From Panonychus citri (Eukaryota; Arthropoda; Arachnida; Trombidiformes; Tetranychidae): a stretch of DNA of 64,000 nucleotides. The DNA lies in assembly GCF_014898815.1 (NCBI RefSeq), contig NW_026515518.1, positions 310,001-374,000 on the forward strand, written 5' to 3'. Positions within the stretch are counted from its first letter, which is position 1; the number at the start of each line of letters is the position of its first letter. Both the position numbers and the translations under genes were made by a program. Below are positions 49,239 through 62,712 of the stretch, in pieces. The notes under the pieces were generated by a model. The model was given only the letters and a program-made list of their open reading frames with translations. It was not told where the DNA came from and did not search any database.

Positions 49239-49255
49239 AATGTTGATTGGGTGTG
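49239..49255 (-). repeat. Putative right terminal inverted repeat
   Basis: The complement reads CACACCCAATCAACATT; it matches the left end over CCCAATCAACATT plus CAC, with a one-base gap. The inner sequence then diverges. Confidence 0.5.
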
Positions 49256-52200
49256 GTCAATATCGACACACTATTAAAACTTAAAGTTTGTTAACTTAGT
49301 TTTATTTGATTTGTAAGTTGATTCTGTGAAAAAAGTTATTCAATAAGTTCAGGAATTTCTGTGAATCGTCATGGAATCGATCTAATTTTCAATCGAATCT
49401 TTAAATTACATAAAATTGAGATCAATTGGTGGACTAATTAATGCAACCAATAGAGTTTCAATTTTGTTAAAATCAAATCAGTCTCTTAATTAAGAGATTA
49501 TCTTTCCAATTAAAAGTGAACCCTTTTCATTGTCATAATATTTAAACAATAGTTGCATGAAGTTCAATGAGTGGAACGAGATTTTTTCATGAAACTATTC
49601 TGGAAAACTTGAACCACTCCTTTTCATGATAAAAGTGCTTGAAATTACACAGATTTTACTCATGGTAATTAATCAAAACTTAATCTATGATGAAAAAAAA
49701 ACAACTGAATATCTATATATTCATCTTCTGTGACCTAATTATGGACAGAATAAACTTCACATCATAGTCATTTAGTTAATATCGATGATGGAATAGGAAT
49801 GAAAATTATTAAGTCTCAATAAATATATGTAGTACTTATCATCATCATTATCATCAACTAATATCATGATAAAAGTAATCATAATGCTGATACGATCCAA
49901 AAAAAAGTTCAGTTCCATTTAACTTACTCGTCTCTCTCTTGAAGATAATCTAATTTCAATTCAATTACTTTTTTTTTCATCCACTTATCCAAATATTATC
50001 ATTTTCCTATTCCCTGTGTCCATCCTTTACCTTACCATTGTCCAACCTAATCAACTGCTTCTAAATCCAGTCAAGTCAATAAGCATCATCATCCAATAAA
50101 CAGTCAAGTCAACTAACTTAACCTACTTCCTATTCAGTAGTTAACGGAAGTATTTAATCAATAAAACCAATCAGTTGATCAACAATTAATCGTGAATATT
50201 AATATCATAAATCATATCACCAGAACCCTCAACCTGGCCCAGAAAACCCTTTTCCCCAACTACAGATTAATTCTCAATGTTTTCCACTTTCTCAGTTGCC
50301 CAAATTTCATGTATCATGTTATCATGAAAATATAATAACTGTTACTTACTAACTGAGTCTTCATGTACAAAGGATAAGACAAAAAAAGGGTTATAAATAA
50401 TTCTGAGATCCAAAACTCTGAAACTCTTAACTCTGTGCGAAAAGATTTACATTTGGTTAATTAATTCATCTGAATTAGAATCACTTAATTGTAACTGAAT
50501 AATTCTATTCTCTTAATTTTCTTCTATTGTTTATCATCATCTTAAATATGTATTATCATATATCTCTTTTAATTGTTGTATTTGTGTGAACCTAATTGTG
50601 GAGTAAATTTTTATATTATTAATACATAAATTGATTACCAAGGTGAAGAAAACTAATGATACCGTTTTTAGAATCGTATTATTAATTATTAACAAACTAA
50701 TTATTATTATATTAACAACTAAGACTCGGAAAATTCAATGAACAGAGAGCTGAAAGTCTCTAAATTTTAAAATAAGTTAAAAGATTATTAAAAAACCATT
50801 AGTTTTGCTAATTAATCAATTTTTCGAGAAAAGTTCATTACGAAAATTAATTAGATCGAAAAGTCCCAAAGAGTTAACATGGAGAATATTTTTGCAACCT
50901 TTTCCTTTTTTTTGGAATACTTTTTCATGTTAAATTCTAGGAAATTTCAAACTTGAAGTAATTCTACTAAAGGTAATATCAGTTTAGAATTGAAGCTAAT
51001 TTTCAAATTGAATATCAGAAATTCGATAAGTTCAATTCTGGTCATTCTTTGGAATATTATTCAAAATTTTCGATTCAGCAGTTTTTCAGCTCTGGAAACA
51101 AGATCAATGGAGAAAATTTCATGGTTTAAAGTGTTCAGAGAATGATGAAGTTCAATGAAAGAGATTGAAAAACTACTTAAACTCATATAAATCATCTGAA
51201 GAGATAGAGAACTCACCCTGTAGATGAAAGTTAATTTCTTTTTCACTTCCTTCCAATTATTAAATTGTTGCAATTAATTACAACTTTCACTGAATGTTGG
51301 AAGATAAACATTTCTTTTAATGATTAGTTATTTTTTTTCAACCCTTCGAACTTGCATTTTATCATTAGAACTTTTTTTCTACTCTTCATTTCTTCTGGAA
51401 CTCTAATAATAATTAGAAATGAAATTATTATTTTTTAATTATGTTAACAGATAATCAAATGAATCGAATGGTGAATTGTTACAATTATTAATAACTTATC
51501 AACTTATTAGTTGAGAGAAAAAGTTATTCAATTATCTTTTGGTCTGGAAACTTTTTCCCACCCTTATGGTAAATTGTACGATAATTGATTCAATGAAGTT
51601 CAACAAGTGCCAACAAAGTTCTGATTTAAAACCAATGGTTACATGTTCACCATCAGTCTGATTTAATAACATGAAAATAAATTGAATCAAATGAAACCTA
51701 AAAAGTTATTGATATGAAAAAATATTTTCTCAGTTACTTTACTTTCCAGGCTTATTTCAATTCTTGTTTTCAAAGTTTTCGTATTCAGGTTCTGTTTTCA
51801 TGAGACATTTAGTTCACCAGAATTCTTGTTTTTCACCTTTGAAACCAAAATTTGTATTTCCCATTCCTTTATCCAACCAATTCATTCAAACTCTTTTCAT
51901 CATCATCATCTATTTGTTACTAATTCAACTTATCATCAGCATAAATAATCAAAATTCATGATTCAATCCTGAATTCTGATGGTTTGTATAATTTGAACCA
52001 TTATCATCAAATTTAACTCACAAAAACTTTGTCCCCAACTCCCTGTTATTCAGAGTAGAAAGTCAATATTAGCTTATTCAGTTTTCCTCTTATAATGGAT
52101 TGAATTATCATCACCATAATAATCATTAGCAACTTTTATCACTTAAAATGTCATTCTCAATCTAATTCACCACAATATGGGGTGGCCAATAAAAGCTCAA

Positions 52201-55200
52201 CTCTCTATGCTCATTGATAGCATCACATCACATTGGCTAGAATAGCACAAATCTATAAACTAATAGATTCAATTAATGGTCAAACTTGAGTTAATCAGGT
52301 CAAGCAAATTCAATCAAAGTTACAGTCTTAATTAAAAAGTTCTCGCCTTAAAACCAAGTCTAATTAAACGTGGAACTACTTGTATTTTATGTGCATTGCC
52401 AACTTTGATGGAACTTATTGTTTTGTGATTGAAATGCTAAGATATTCCACTTATACAGGGACACTCGTAAATTCTGTAATTTTAAAATGAAATGAGAAAA
52501 TAATTCATTCCAAGAAGTGATTGAAAATGTTTACCAAGAAATTGTTTATTCTAGTCTTTTAGTGATCACCCCTTATAATTAGATTAGTAACCGACAGTTT
52601 ACCAGAAATTAAGGGTTAATCATTTGCATCATGAAATATTATCAGAATAAACCAAGTTGAGCATTTCCACTAATCATGAAAATGAACTGATTGTAATTTC
52701 ATTTTGATCTCAAATTCCTGAATTTAGAAATATTTTCAACTTTTTCCTCATGAAAAGCTCAATCAGTATCTTCATGATGATGATGATATTTTTCCTATTA
52801 ACTAACTACATATACTTGTAGTACTATTTTTGTCTTGAGAAAAGATTTAAAATTACCAATAACAATGGAAATGCAAAACTTTTTTTTTCATCATTCTCAT
52901 AATTCAACACCTTTCATCATTATTTTCATGATGAAAGAAAATATTATCATCATCATATTATTTTTGAAATGCTGAGTTTAAAAAGATCAGATAAAAATGA
53001 GATAAACTATTTCCATCATGATAGATTATATTGATCCATGAATATATATATTCATGTATGTATTTGGCTTGTGGAAGAAAATTTATTCCTGAATTGAAAT
53101 CTTCAAGTTTTAGAATAAAAAAGTTGTAAGATTATTTGTGAGTTTGGAAATTTTATTCTTTCACCTTAATTCCATTTATTCCTATCACAGATTTTTCTGT
53201 CTACCTGTCAATTTTTTTCTTCTTTTCCTTATTCTTTTTATATTTTATTTCTAAAGAGAGAAAGAAAAGAAAAAAGTTATCATGAGAACAAAAAACTCTT
53301 CTATTGAGCTTGAGAATTTAAACTAAACATGATACTCACAATTCTGAGAGTATCAAGAACTCAAAGAATGATCTGTTTTCATTAACATTGACATTCTTAT
53401 TTTACCTTGTGAATATGATGAAGAATATGTTTAGCTTTTTATCCAGTCAGTTTCAGGATAATATTATGAAAATATTATCTGGCCAGTTGATTATATGCAC
53501 CAATGATTTGACAGAAATTCAGACAAAATTGAGATTCAAAAGTTCACTCTCACATGATATATGATGATAGACTTTCATGTTGGGTAAAAAAGTTCAGAAC
53601 TCAATTGATAAGCGAAAAAAAAAAATCTTTGATAAAATCATACATCAACTAAATGGATTTTCAATCAATATTTTCCAGCGAAATCAATGTACTTGAAACT
53701 TAAAATATTGGATAGAAATTAAGTTTCACCATTTAAAATTATGATTCGAACAATTTTTTATTCTATTTTCGGCCAATTCCCTTACGAATATTATTCTGAT
53801 TGTTATAAATATATTTTCTCTTCTATCACAGTACTTTCCATTATTGATCATCATCTTTTCCAAGTGTAATTTTATCATCATACTTACTGAGAACCATTTC
53901 GCTTCTGGGAGTTTATTCAAGTTCTGAGTATGTTTTTCACCCTCTGGTGTGTTAGTGTATTAGCTTATTTCCTCCCATTCCTACTCTTTGGTTCGTTAAA
54001 ATTGAGTTACGAGTTCGAGTTTACCTTTCCAGAATGAACATTTCTCTCTTTCTTTCTCTCATGGATATCAATCAAATCATCTTTCATGATAATCTATAAG
54101 AACAAAGAAAAAAAAATAAAGATCAGCTGAATAATAACATTGAAAATAAACCTTTCTATTTACCTGGAGAAATAATAAAAAAAAACTTTACCAGATAAAA
54201 AGATAAACATTTTCAAGAAAATTCTCAATCATTGTTATTATTATCTGATCAATAACATTTGAAATGATTCAATACTTCACCGAGTTTTAAGTTTTATCCT
54301 TAAAAATAAAATTCTAAGAACTTTTTGGAAGAGCCAAATTTCCTATTGTATAACCTTTGAACTCGCAACTTTTTTCTTTCATCTATTACAGAGATAATAA
54401 TGATAACGGTACTAACAACAATTATATCAGGAAGAAGAGCAAGAGATTACACTCCCTGTAAAATTTTCTATCACCTACACATATACACACTCTCAGAATT
54501 TACAGAATTTACTTATCAAACTAATAGAGTGTCAAAAGAAAAAGAAAAAGAAACAGAAAATTTGATATTTGTTCTTGTATTATATAAGAAAATAAAAATA
54601 TTCCAATTCTCATGAGTAAATCGATGGGGAAAAACGGCAAGTCAATTTTTATGAACTTAAATTGATTCCGATGATAATGTCTTCATGGTAATAATAATAA
54701 TAACATAATATCAACACACACAAGAATAGTAAAATTTATATCATGAAGATTGTTGCAGTTTTATTAAATTATCCTACTATTTGCTCAAAAACCATTTTAA
54801 TGATATCATTAATAACTATTGTTATTGTGTGTGTTTCCATTTGAATATGAATACATCATCAACCAGAATCATCATGATAATCATCATGCCATAAAACAAG
54901 GGGAAACTTTTTCATTAAAAGAAACTGAAACAATGGAAACAATTATTAATATTATAATAAACATCTACTACATATGTACATTAAATATATATAATACTTT
55001 AGTTATTATTGTTTCATATATATATAAGTGGATGGGGAGGGTATTCATCAGATTAATGATAACAATTAATATTTGACACATTAGATGATTAACATAATTG
55101 TAATATCATGAATATTTATCTATAATAATTGTTTCTGTTCAAAATGCTATTTCCCTGGTGAACATTGAAATTGGATTCATGTTATTAATGTTATACGGAA

Positions 55201-56639
55201 AATTATTTTTTTACCATTAGATTATTAATCAATTTGCAATTTTCAATTCTAATGGGAACAATGTTTTTCCCGCTTTCTTAATCAACTAACAAAATTATCA
55301 TCAGATTACATTGATATATGATAACCTTATTAATAGGATTAAATTTACAAATTCAATTGTTGATTGTTTAACTATTCATGAAATTTAATGTGTTAAAGTT
55401 ATCAATTATTAATAGAAAGTCACTTTCTATTTATGGTCAGTTGGATTCGTAAGTGAAATGATATAATAATAAAAAGGGAATCAGTGTTCAGTTCAATTGA
55501 AGAGATTGAGATTTGTTTTTTTGTTTGTTTCTTTCTTGTTCTTATTCCGTATTCTTTAATTGTATGTTAACCTAATTAACTGATAGTAACAATCATGGAA
55601 ATCATTTCTGTTCAACTTAATATTTCATTTCTATTATCAAGGAAGCTCAACTGTTTATTGTAATTCCCAAATGAAATGTCACTACTTAAATATTGAAGAT
55701 AAATGTCATCTTACCTTTCAGGGAGTAGCCTTGAACCTGAACCTTTTTTTTTGTCTTTTTTGCATCAAGTTTTCAGTATAATCATGAGTCTCATGTAAAA
55801 GGTACTGATATTACATTGAATACTTTGTTGTTCATCTCAATTCAGTTAATGGTTTATCGGTTGATACTTTAGTATTCAGCAAATGCTTGTACCTGGGGAA
55901 ATATTTTCAATCTCAGTTCCAGAAAGATTCATAGATCTCAGTCACTATTACAATTACGATACACGGAAAGTAATCAGGTTTTAATAATTTCGTGGTAACT
56001 AAAAGATGAGCATATAACTAATGATATATTTTTTTCATTGTCTTGATACTTTCGATCTCTGGTCATTTGATAATAACAAAAACTGAACTTTACGAACTGA
56101 AAATACCCGATTAACTTTTCAGACAAAATAGTCATGTATTTTCATCGCATCTCAACTAATAGGCTGTGTTCATTTAAATTTCATCGCAATAACAGTTGAA
56201 CCCGAAAAGTGTATCATGAATCGTCTTTGCATCCATTTCGAGGCTAAGCTTTTCATCACTTTATTTATTATCATCATTACTTTTTTTCCAACTACGATAA
56301 TTCAATTGACACGGTGCTGGTGATAGAGAGAGACAGAGTAAGGTAATCTCATTTTGATCTCTTCGCTTCAAGATTTTTCACCGATTGATGCAAAAAATAA
56401 GTTTCGACCCTGAACCTGTCACTTTTAATGCAGCGAAAATGAACTTAATGTAGAATGAGGTGAAAATATGTGAACATGGTTAAGTAATGGAAGATTAAAG
56501 ATGAAAAGGAAGATAAAAATGATGGAGATAATAAGGAAAGAAGCAAATACATCAGCTGGAAAGAAGATGAGAATACAAGGTAGTAGTAAAAAAACGTTCT
56601 CTCTCTCTCATTCACTCTCTGTCTACATCCAAAGTTCTA

Positions 56640-57012
56640 AAATCTCTTGCAAGGAATTATTGAAATGGAGAAGGAAGAAGAAGTAGAGAGGAGAAAAACT
56701 ATTATCTTCGAATTTGGAAAAAATCGATACTGTCATGGTTTCTCATTTTTCTCTTTTATCCTCTTCTATTACCATCATCTTCATCTTCATCTTCATCTGT
56801 TGCATATTCTGAGCATGAGTATCTCTCCGCCTGAATTTGTGTGTTAATGTGAATAAATACATGAACAAGTCTATTTTGAGAGTATTCAGATTTTTCCACA
56901 TAGAATTCAATTCTTTTCTCATGTTATTCTCCTAATATGTTATCTCCTCCATTCTTCCGGATTCTTTTCTTTCATATCATTACCTTCACATCTATTCTTT
57001 GATTTATATGCA
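56640..57012 (+). repeat. Duplicated non-coding block, copy 1
   Basis: Direct copy of 62370-62712. The best-kept part shares GAATTTGGAAAAAATCGATA, TGTCATGGTTTCT, then CATCTGTTGCATATTCTGAG continuing CATGAGTAT, TTTGTGTGT, GTCTATTTT.AGAGTATTCAG and ATTTATATGC in the same order. No reading frame is conserved between the copies. Confidence 0.75.
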
Positions 57013-58342
57013 TCATGATGGAAACCATCTGTAACACTTTCGTATCAGAAATTTCATCATCTCTCCCCTGATAATGAAACAAAAAGTGACTGAATATTTT
57101 TCCAGTTTTACGCTGAAAAATAATAGTAATAATAATAATCTAAAGAATCTATGGAGTCAGCAGAATCTCAGAATTCATTAGAATCGCGAAAAAGGAAAGA
57201 AAAAAACAGAATGTCTTGGAACATTTTATCTCTATATTAATGTCAAAAGTGAATAAGAACTTTTTTCTCATTCTTTTTCTATTTAGAATTTCTTTTGTTT
57301 TCTTTCATCAGAAGTCTCCTTTTTCTCAGTTATTCATTTCATCATTTTATCTTTTGAAATTTTGCTTCCATTCGAAAATAAACAAATAATAAATAGAGAT
57401 CATTATCTTCATCATGATAAAGTTTTTCCATTTCCATGAGTTATGTAACTTAAGAATCTCTACTCGGATTACCCGAAGAAAGATTTTCATGTTTTCTGTT
57501 TTTTTTCTGTTCTGGTCAAAACATTTGAAAGATTAACTAAGGGGATTGAATCAATATCGAATATAAAATTTGTGAGTTAAGCTCAATATCAATATGAGAA
57601 CTGATCAACCCTGAGCTTGAAACCAGGAAGAAAAATAATTTGATTAATATTGGTTATGGAAAAAAAAATTAGTAACAAGTTGTAACCTCTGAGATACTCA
57701 ATGATTTCCAATATTATGACATGATAAAAACCAATACTCTATTTACCTTGTTGATATTAGTGCCATGAGGACCATGAAAAAGTAACATCAACAAAATCAA
57801 TTCAATATTTTATCTCATGAAGATCATGATACTTTCTTGTTTCTAATGTCATTCAGTTCAACTTTAGCCTAGAAAAGTGCTCAAATATCTCATGAATATA
57901 CTGATCATAATTATAATTAAAGAGAGAGAGAGAGGAAAATAAAAGTTCATTGTAGAATCGATATTGAATTTCTATTAGTTGAAAGTAATTCCAATGATCT
58001 GGTGTAACGATAACTGATAATTTGTTGAAATTGTTGATAATATAATAATAATTTCCACTCCAAACATTTACACACCCACTTTGTTCATTTTGTGATGATA
58101 ATATCATCTCATGTAATAATATTGTGAGAATCTTTATTATATCGAAAAAGAAGAAGAAAAATAATTCTAATGATAATTTTTTTCTTTTTTCTTGTTCTCC
58201 CAATGTTGATATTAAGACAGAACATTATTATCATTCAACTAGTAGGATTATTCGGGGAAAATATCATCATGAAATGGAACCAGAAATAATGATAAAGGAA
58301 GAATAGAAAAGGAAAAAGAAAATAATAGAACAAAACAATTTC

Positions 58343-58361
58343 CTCTCTCTCTCTCTCTCTC
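58343..58361 (+). repeat. (CT)n microsatellite
   Basis: About 19 bp of CT dinucleotide. Confidence 0.85.
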
Positions 58362-59376
58362 ACTCTCGATCACCTTTTTCCTCGATAATAATGAACTTGA
58401 GTTTAGAAATCAGCTGATTGTTGTTGGATCAAAATTGAAAAGTTAATTGTCCTCGTTAATTGGTCATGAATCGAAATTTCCAAGATTAAATTGACAATTG
58501 AAGATTGATGAATATTTGATCATCAAAAGTATTCTTATCATATTATAATATATTGAATCTAATAATATAATATTTCAGTTGTTATCATTATCATCCTTTT
58601 GTGTGTCACAATATTATATGTGTTCCTCATGATAATATAATAATAATAATAACAACATCACCACCAGTAAGAATATCATCTAACCCACTTCCATTATAAT
58701 GGTTATATTGTCATATTCAAATTGATTTTTAAATTCGATAAAAAAAAGAGAAAAGAGAACTTAAATTTTCACGAATTTCCCACCATTCTCCCTGATATCA
58801 GATAATATAAATGCACTTACAAAATCATTCAACTGAAAATAAACATGATTATCATGATTATTTACATCAAATTGAGTATTCAGTAATAGTCTCTTCAGAA
58901 TTTCTGGTAGTTTTTTCCTTCAAAATTCGCAGCATTTTCAGAATCAACTTTATTTTCACTCAAAACTCAGAACTTTTCTCTCTCTCTCTCTCTTTCTCTT
59001 TCTTTTAAATGGTCGATAGTGAGAGTAATATAAAGGTTTCATCTTGTTATTTAATTTCTTTTTAAACCGACATCGATTTTAGAAAATTTCCACTTGGGCG
59101 AGTATTCTTGCTTTTAGAACTTTTTTCATGATAAATTTCCGATAAAAAAACTTTGAACTTCTGGATAACCAGGATCATCTTACTGTCAAAGATTTTATAT
59201 CTAAATCACCATTTGGAGAGTACAAAAGGTTAAAATAGCGATTTAAAAATACGAAGTTCAATATTTTCCATGTTATGAATAGTCGATCATGAATATCCAG
59301 AATCTTGAGAATTTTTATTCCTGAAAGTGAAAGTCAAGTTAAATGTCAAATTGAAAGTTGAGTTTATCAAGATAAT

Positions 59377-59398
59377 GTTAACAATTTAAATTGTTAAC
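59377..59398. repeat. 22 bp perfect palindrome
   Basis: Half-site GTTAACAATTT followed directly by its exact complement. Possibly chance in AT-rich DNA. Confidence 0.8.
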
Positions 59399-62369
59399 GA
59401 TTATTATTTGACAGGGAGTGAAAAATGTCGATAGTAAAAGTTGTTTATTTCGTTCAATTGGTGAAAAGTTATCAAGGAAAATTTTTTATTCTGACAACTT
59501 ACTTTTCTATTTCATCATGTTTTTTTTCATCATGAGCTACTCTTGACATCCCATTGACAACATTATGTAACTACAACAATATAACATCAATTGTATCATG
59601 ATTATCAACGTGTAACCTTTTATTTCATGGTAACAACTTTGTTTGACAATTTTTCAGTTTAAGATTCAATTTAATCTCAAAACCTTTAAGGTTTGAAAAA
59701 CTTAAAGCTATTCTGTTTATTGAAATAGTAATATTTTTTTCATATAAATATCATGAGACATTTCAGTTGACTGAAACTTTTTCATTATCTTTTTTTTCAT
59801 GTCATCATCATTTTCAACTGTTCATTTGCCCTTAGGCTCTTTTACCATCAATGTTATTTTATTATTCATTCTTCAACCTGATCGATATCCCAGTTTACCT
59901 GGGAAATCATTTCCATCATTATTTACTCTTGCAGGGAATTGATCATGATGATCATCATGAAGATGATTAAAGTGAATCTACAATTAATATCATTATAATA
60001 GATTAAATTTCTTTCCAAGTTCTCATTTCATTCTCATCATTTGATTAACCCTAAATTACAGAGTGATCACGAATTAATATGATGAGTTTGATATCTTTTT
60101 CTATTAAGGTGAGAAACTCGATGATATTTTCATGTAATGATCGTTAATTTACCGATAGAATTGAACAATTGAGATTTCAAGACAATTTTTCTAATTTTCG
60201 AAATCTGATCATCTATGAAAATGGAAAGTTCTATGTTATTAATTGCGACGATTCCCCACCTGAGAACTCATTATGAACATAAAGTTTCATTCTTATTTCA
60301 AAGAGCACTCGGCTAATACCTATGGTGATATTATATAATAATTCACCATAAGTACTGAATGATTTAATTGTAGAATGATATTTTCAATAGTGATATATTT
60401 GAATCGAGTATCAACCCGATTAAACTCACAATTGTCAGTTGAATCTGAGCCTGAATTTTCAATTGGACAAATAAAAAGTTTATTAACAGTTAAGTAAACA
60501 CAATTTTAATTAATTGTCCCGAATAATTTGTGAACACACTGTACCAATAATCAAATACCAGTAGACTTTCAATTATATGAACTGTTTAACTCTTTAATTA
60601 CTGGGTTAACAATTCAATCAATTCACTGATTTATATTAAATTCAATTATCATGGTGGTTGATTATTCACTGATCATGTGATTCTGATGATCTACTCAATG
60701 AAAAAAAAATGAATAACAACTAATGGTAGTAAATTTTTCATTTCTTTTCCTGAATTGTTTCCCAATCTTTATGATTTATATTCCGATGAAAAATCAATCG
60801 TTTCATGATGAATATTCATTCATCTTTCGCAACCATTTGTTATAAATACACACCAAAGCTTTATCTCAATCGCTTTTATTAGTTGGTGGTTATTTGGATT
60901 TTGGAAGATGAACTTTTTTCAGAGTATTCAAAATCCAAGTTCTTAAAAAAAACTTCATTCAGCCAAAATGGATAAAAGTTGTTCCCTGACTGAACTTTTG
61001 CTCAAAACTGTTGCTTGGGAATCTTCATGCTTAAGGTTAATAAGCAGCTTTGACAATGATATAAACTTGAAGATTTAGGAAGTTGATGGTGATAATCATG
61101 ATACTCAGGGTAATAAAAGTAAATCAATGTTATTCTAATGAAGATTAGTCTGTGATTTCTATTTATATTGAATCTTTAATTGTGTGTTGAGAATTTGTCA
61201 ACAACTAGAACCATGGTAACTACTTAAGTATCTATATAAGGTTTCATCTGAATCCTCATTTTCTCAGGAAATATATATCTCTCTCTTTCTCTCTCTCTCT
61301 CTCTAGTTACTAATTTATTCAATTCCCTCATGAAATGTTTTATTTAACTATTACTCTTGAGTCATAATAAACTTTCATATATGAAACAACCATTTTGAAT
61401 GAGTATTTTGTCACCTCAAAGATTAATATGAATATACTGAGTCAATTTCATGAGTGCTCGTGTCTTGGGAGATATTTTCAGGTGAAAATCGTGTTTCATG
61501 GGAAAGTTTAACATCTTAGTTATTATTCAAATATATGCAAGTCAATTCATCGTTTTTTTTCTGGATGAATGTTATACTTTCAGGGAGGAAAAATCTGGTT
61601 TCATTATATTAGTATTCATGTTTTTTTTGTCCACCATGAATCCATAAATTACCTTACATCTATTTCGAAATGCCTTCCTCCAGAACTTTTTATGAGCCAT
61701 TACTCTTGGTTCATCTTTATCAGCTCTATTTTTTTTGTCACTAACTGAGAGTTTCAAGTGTCGATATTGAGTAATCAAGAATCTTGAATAGAACCCTAGT
61801 GATTATATTTGATTTTATGGCCAAACTCAAAATGTGAACTTGATTAGAAATGTAAGACAAGTGAGATTACATCATCTTTACCCTGATAATAACGGTTCTT
61901 GAATCTCTTCCCTGTCAATATCTCTTCTGAATTTTGATTAAAGCTTAACTGAACATTATCTTTGATACTTAATTCACCCAATTCTTTTCATGTTTATCAT
62001 ATATTTTCTCTCTCTCTTTCTTTTCCAGCGTTTTCTTACTAAGGTATGACCGGTAAAGAATGGAAGTAATGTTTTCAAACTTTCGTGGTTATTATAATTT
62101 TGAATTTATTTTCTTATAATATTGGATTCGAAACTTTTTCCGCCATTTAAACAAATGAAAAAAAAAGTTCCAACTTTTGCACTTTTTTCTATCTTGTTGT
62201 TGTCAATTCTAATGTAACAATAATGATTTTGATGGAAAAAGGTGAAAAATTACAGATAAATGTAGAGAGAGGAGTGAGAGAGAGAGAAAGTGGGTGAGTA
62301 TGTGGGTTAGTGATGATAATGATGATAAAAATGATGTGAAATATAAAGTATCATTGGGAAATTGTGAAA

Positions 62370-62712
62370 ACTCTTTAAGAGCATCAAGATTGTTAAGATG
62401 GAGAAGGGAAAAGAAGCAGAGTGGAAAAAATATCATCGAATTTGGAAAAAAATCGATATTGTCATGGTTTCTTTCTTCCCTGTCATCTTCATCTCATCTG
62501 TTGCATATTCTGAGCATGAGTATTTCCCCCCTAAATTTGTGTGTAAATGTGAATGTATTATATCAGGTCTATTTTCAGAGTATTCAGATTGTTCCAGATA
62601 AAATTCAATCTATTCCTTGTTATCACCCATTTTCTCCTCGTTCTCTTCCGCATTTCCCCTGACACTTTATCTCATTTCACCTTCTTCTACTCAATCATCA
62701 TTTATATGCTCC
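62370..62712 (+). repeat. Duplicated non-coding block, copy 2
   Basis: Partner of 56640-57012, same orientation, about 5.7 kb away. Similarity starts around GATGGAGAAGG and fades after ATTTATATGC, before the CT tract at 62737. Confidence 0.75.

Larger units (their letters stand above)
40100..49255. mobile_element. CACTA/EnSpm-like DNA transposon carrying transposase and two BEN-like genes
   Basis: A unit of about 9.2 kb bounded by short inverted repeats that begin CACTG (left) and CACA (right, complement) and share CCCAATCAACATT. Inside are a TNP2-like transposase (minus, 41218-43617), a small acidic ORF (minus, 40598-40834) and two tandem, homologous, spliced genes (plus, 43918-46624 and 47087-49004). 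CACTA elements typically end in CACTA/CACTG and encode a transposase plus a second DNA-binding protein, which this layout mirrors. No clear 2-3 bp target duplication is seen (TTT left, GTC right), and the accessory genes show decay, so this is an ageing copy. The boundaries are less certain than the coding content. Confidence 0.6.

Noticed and set aside
40097..49258. Target-site duplication of the putative transposon
   Set aside because: Flanking triplets TTT and GTC differ and no better pair was found within a few bases.
54400..55076. Short plus-strand open frames
   Set aside because: Isolated, low-complexity, without splice sites or similarity.
61572..61778. 68-codon minus-strand open frame with a basic stretch
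   Set aside because: Looked protein-like at first, but has no family resemblance, no neighbouring exon and only modest length; expected by chance in 15 kb.
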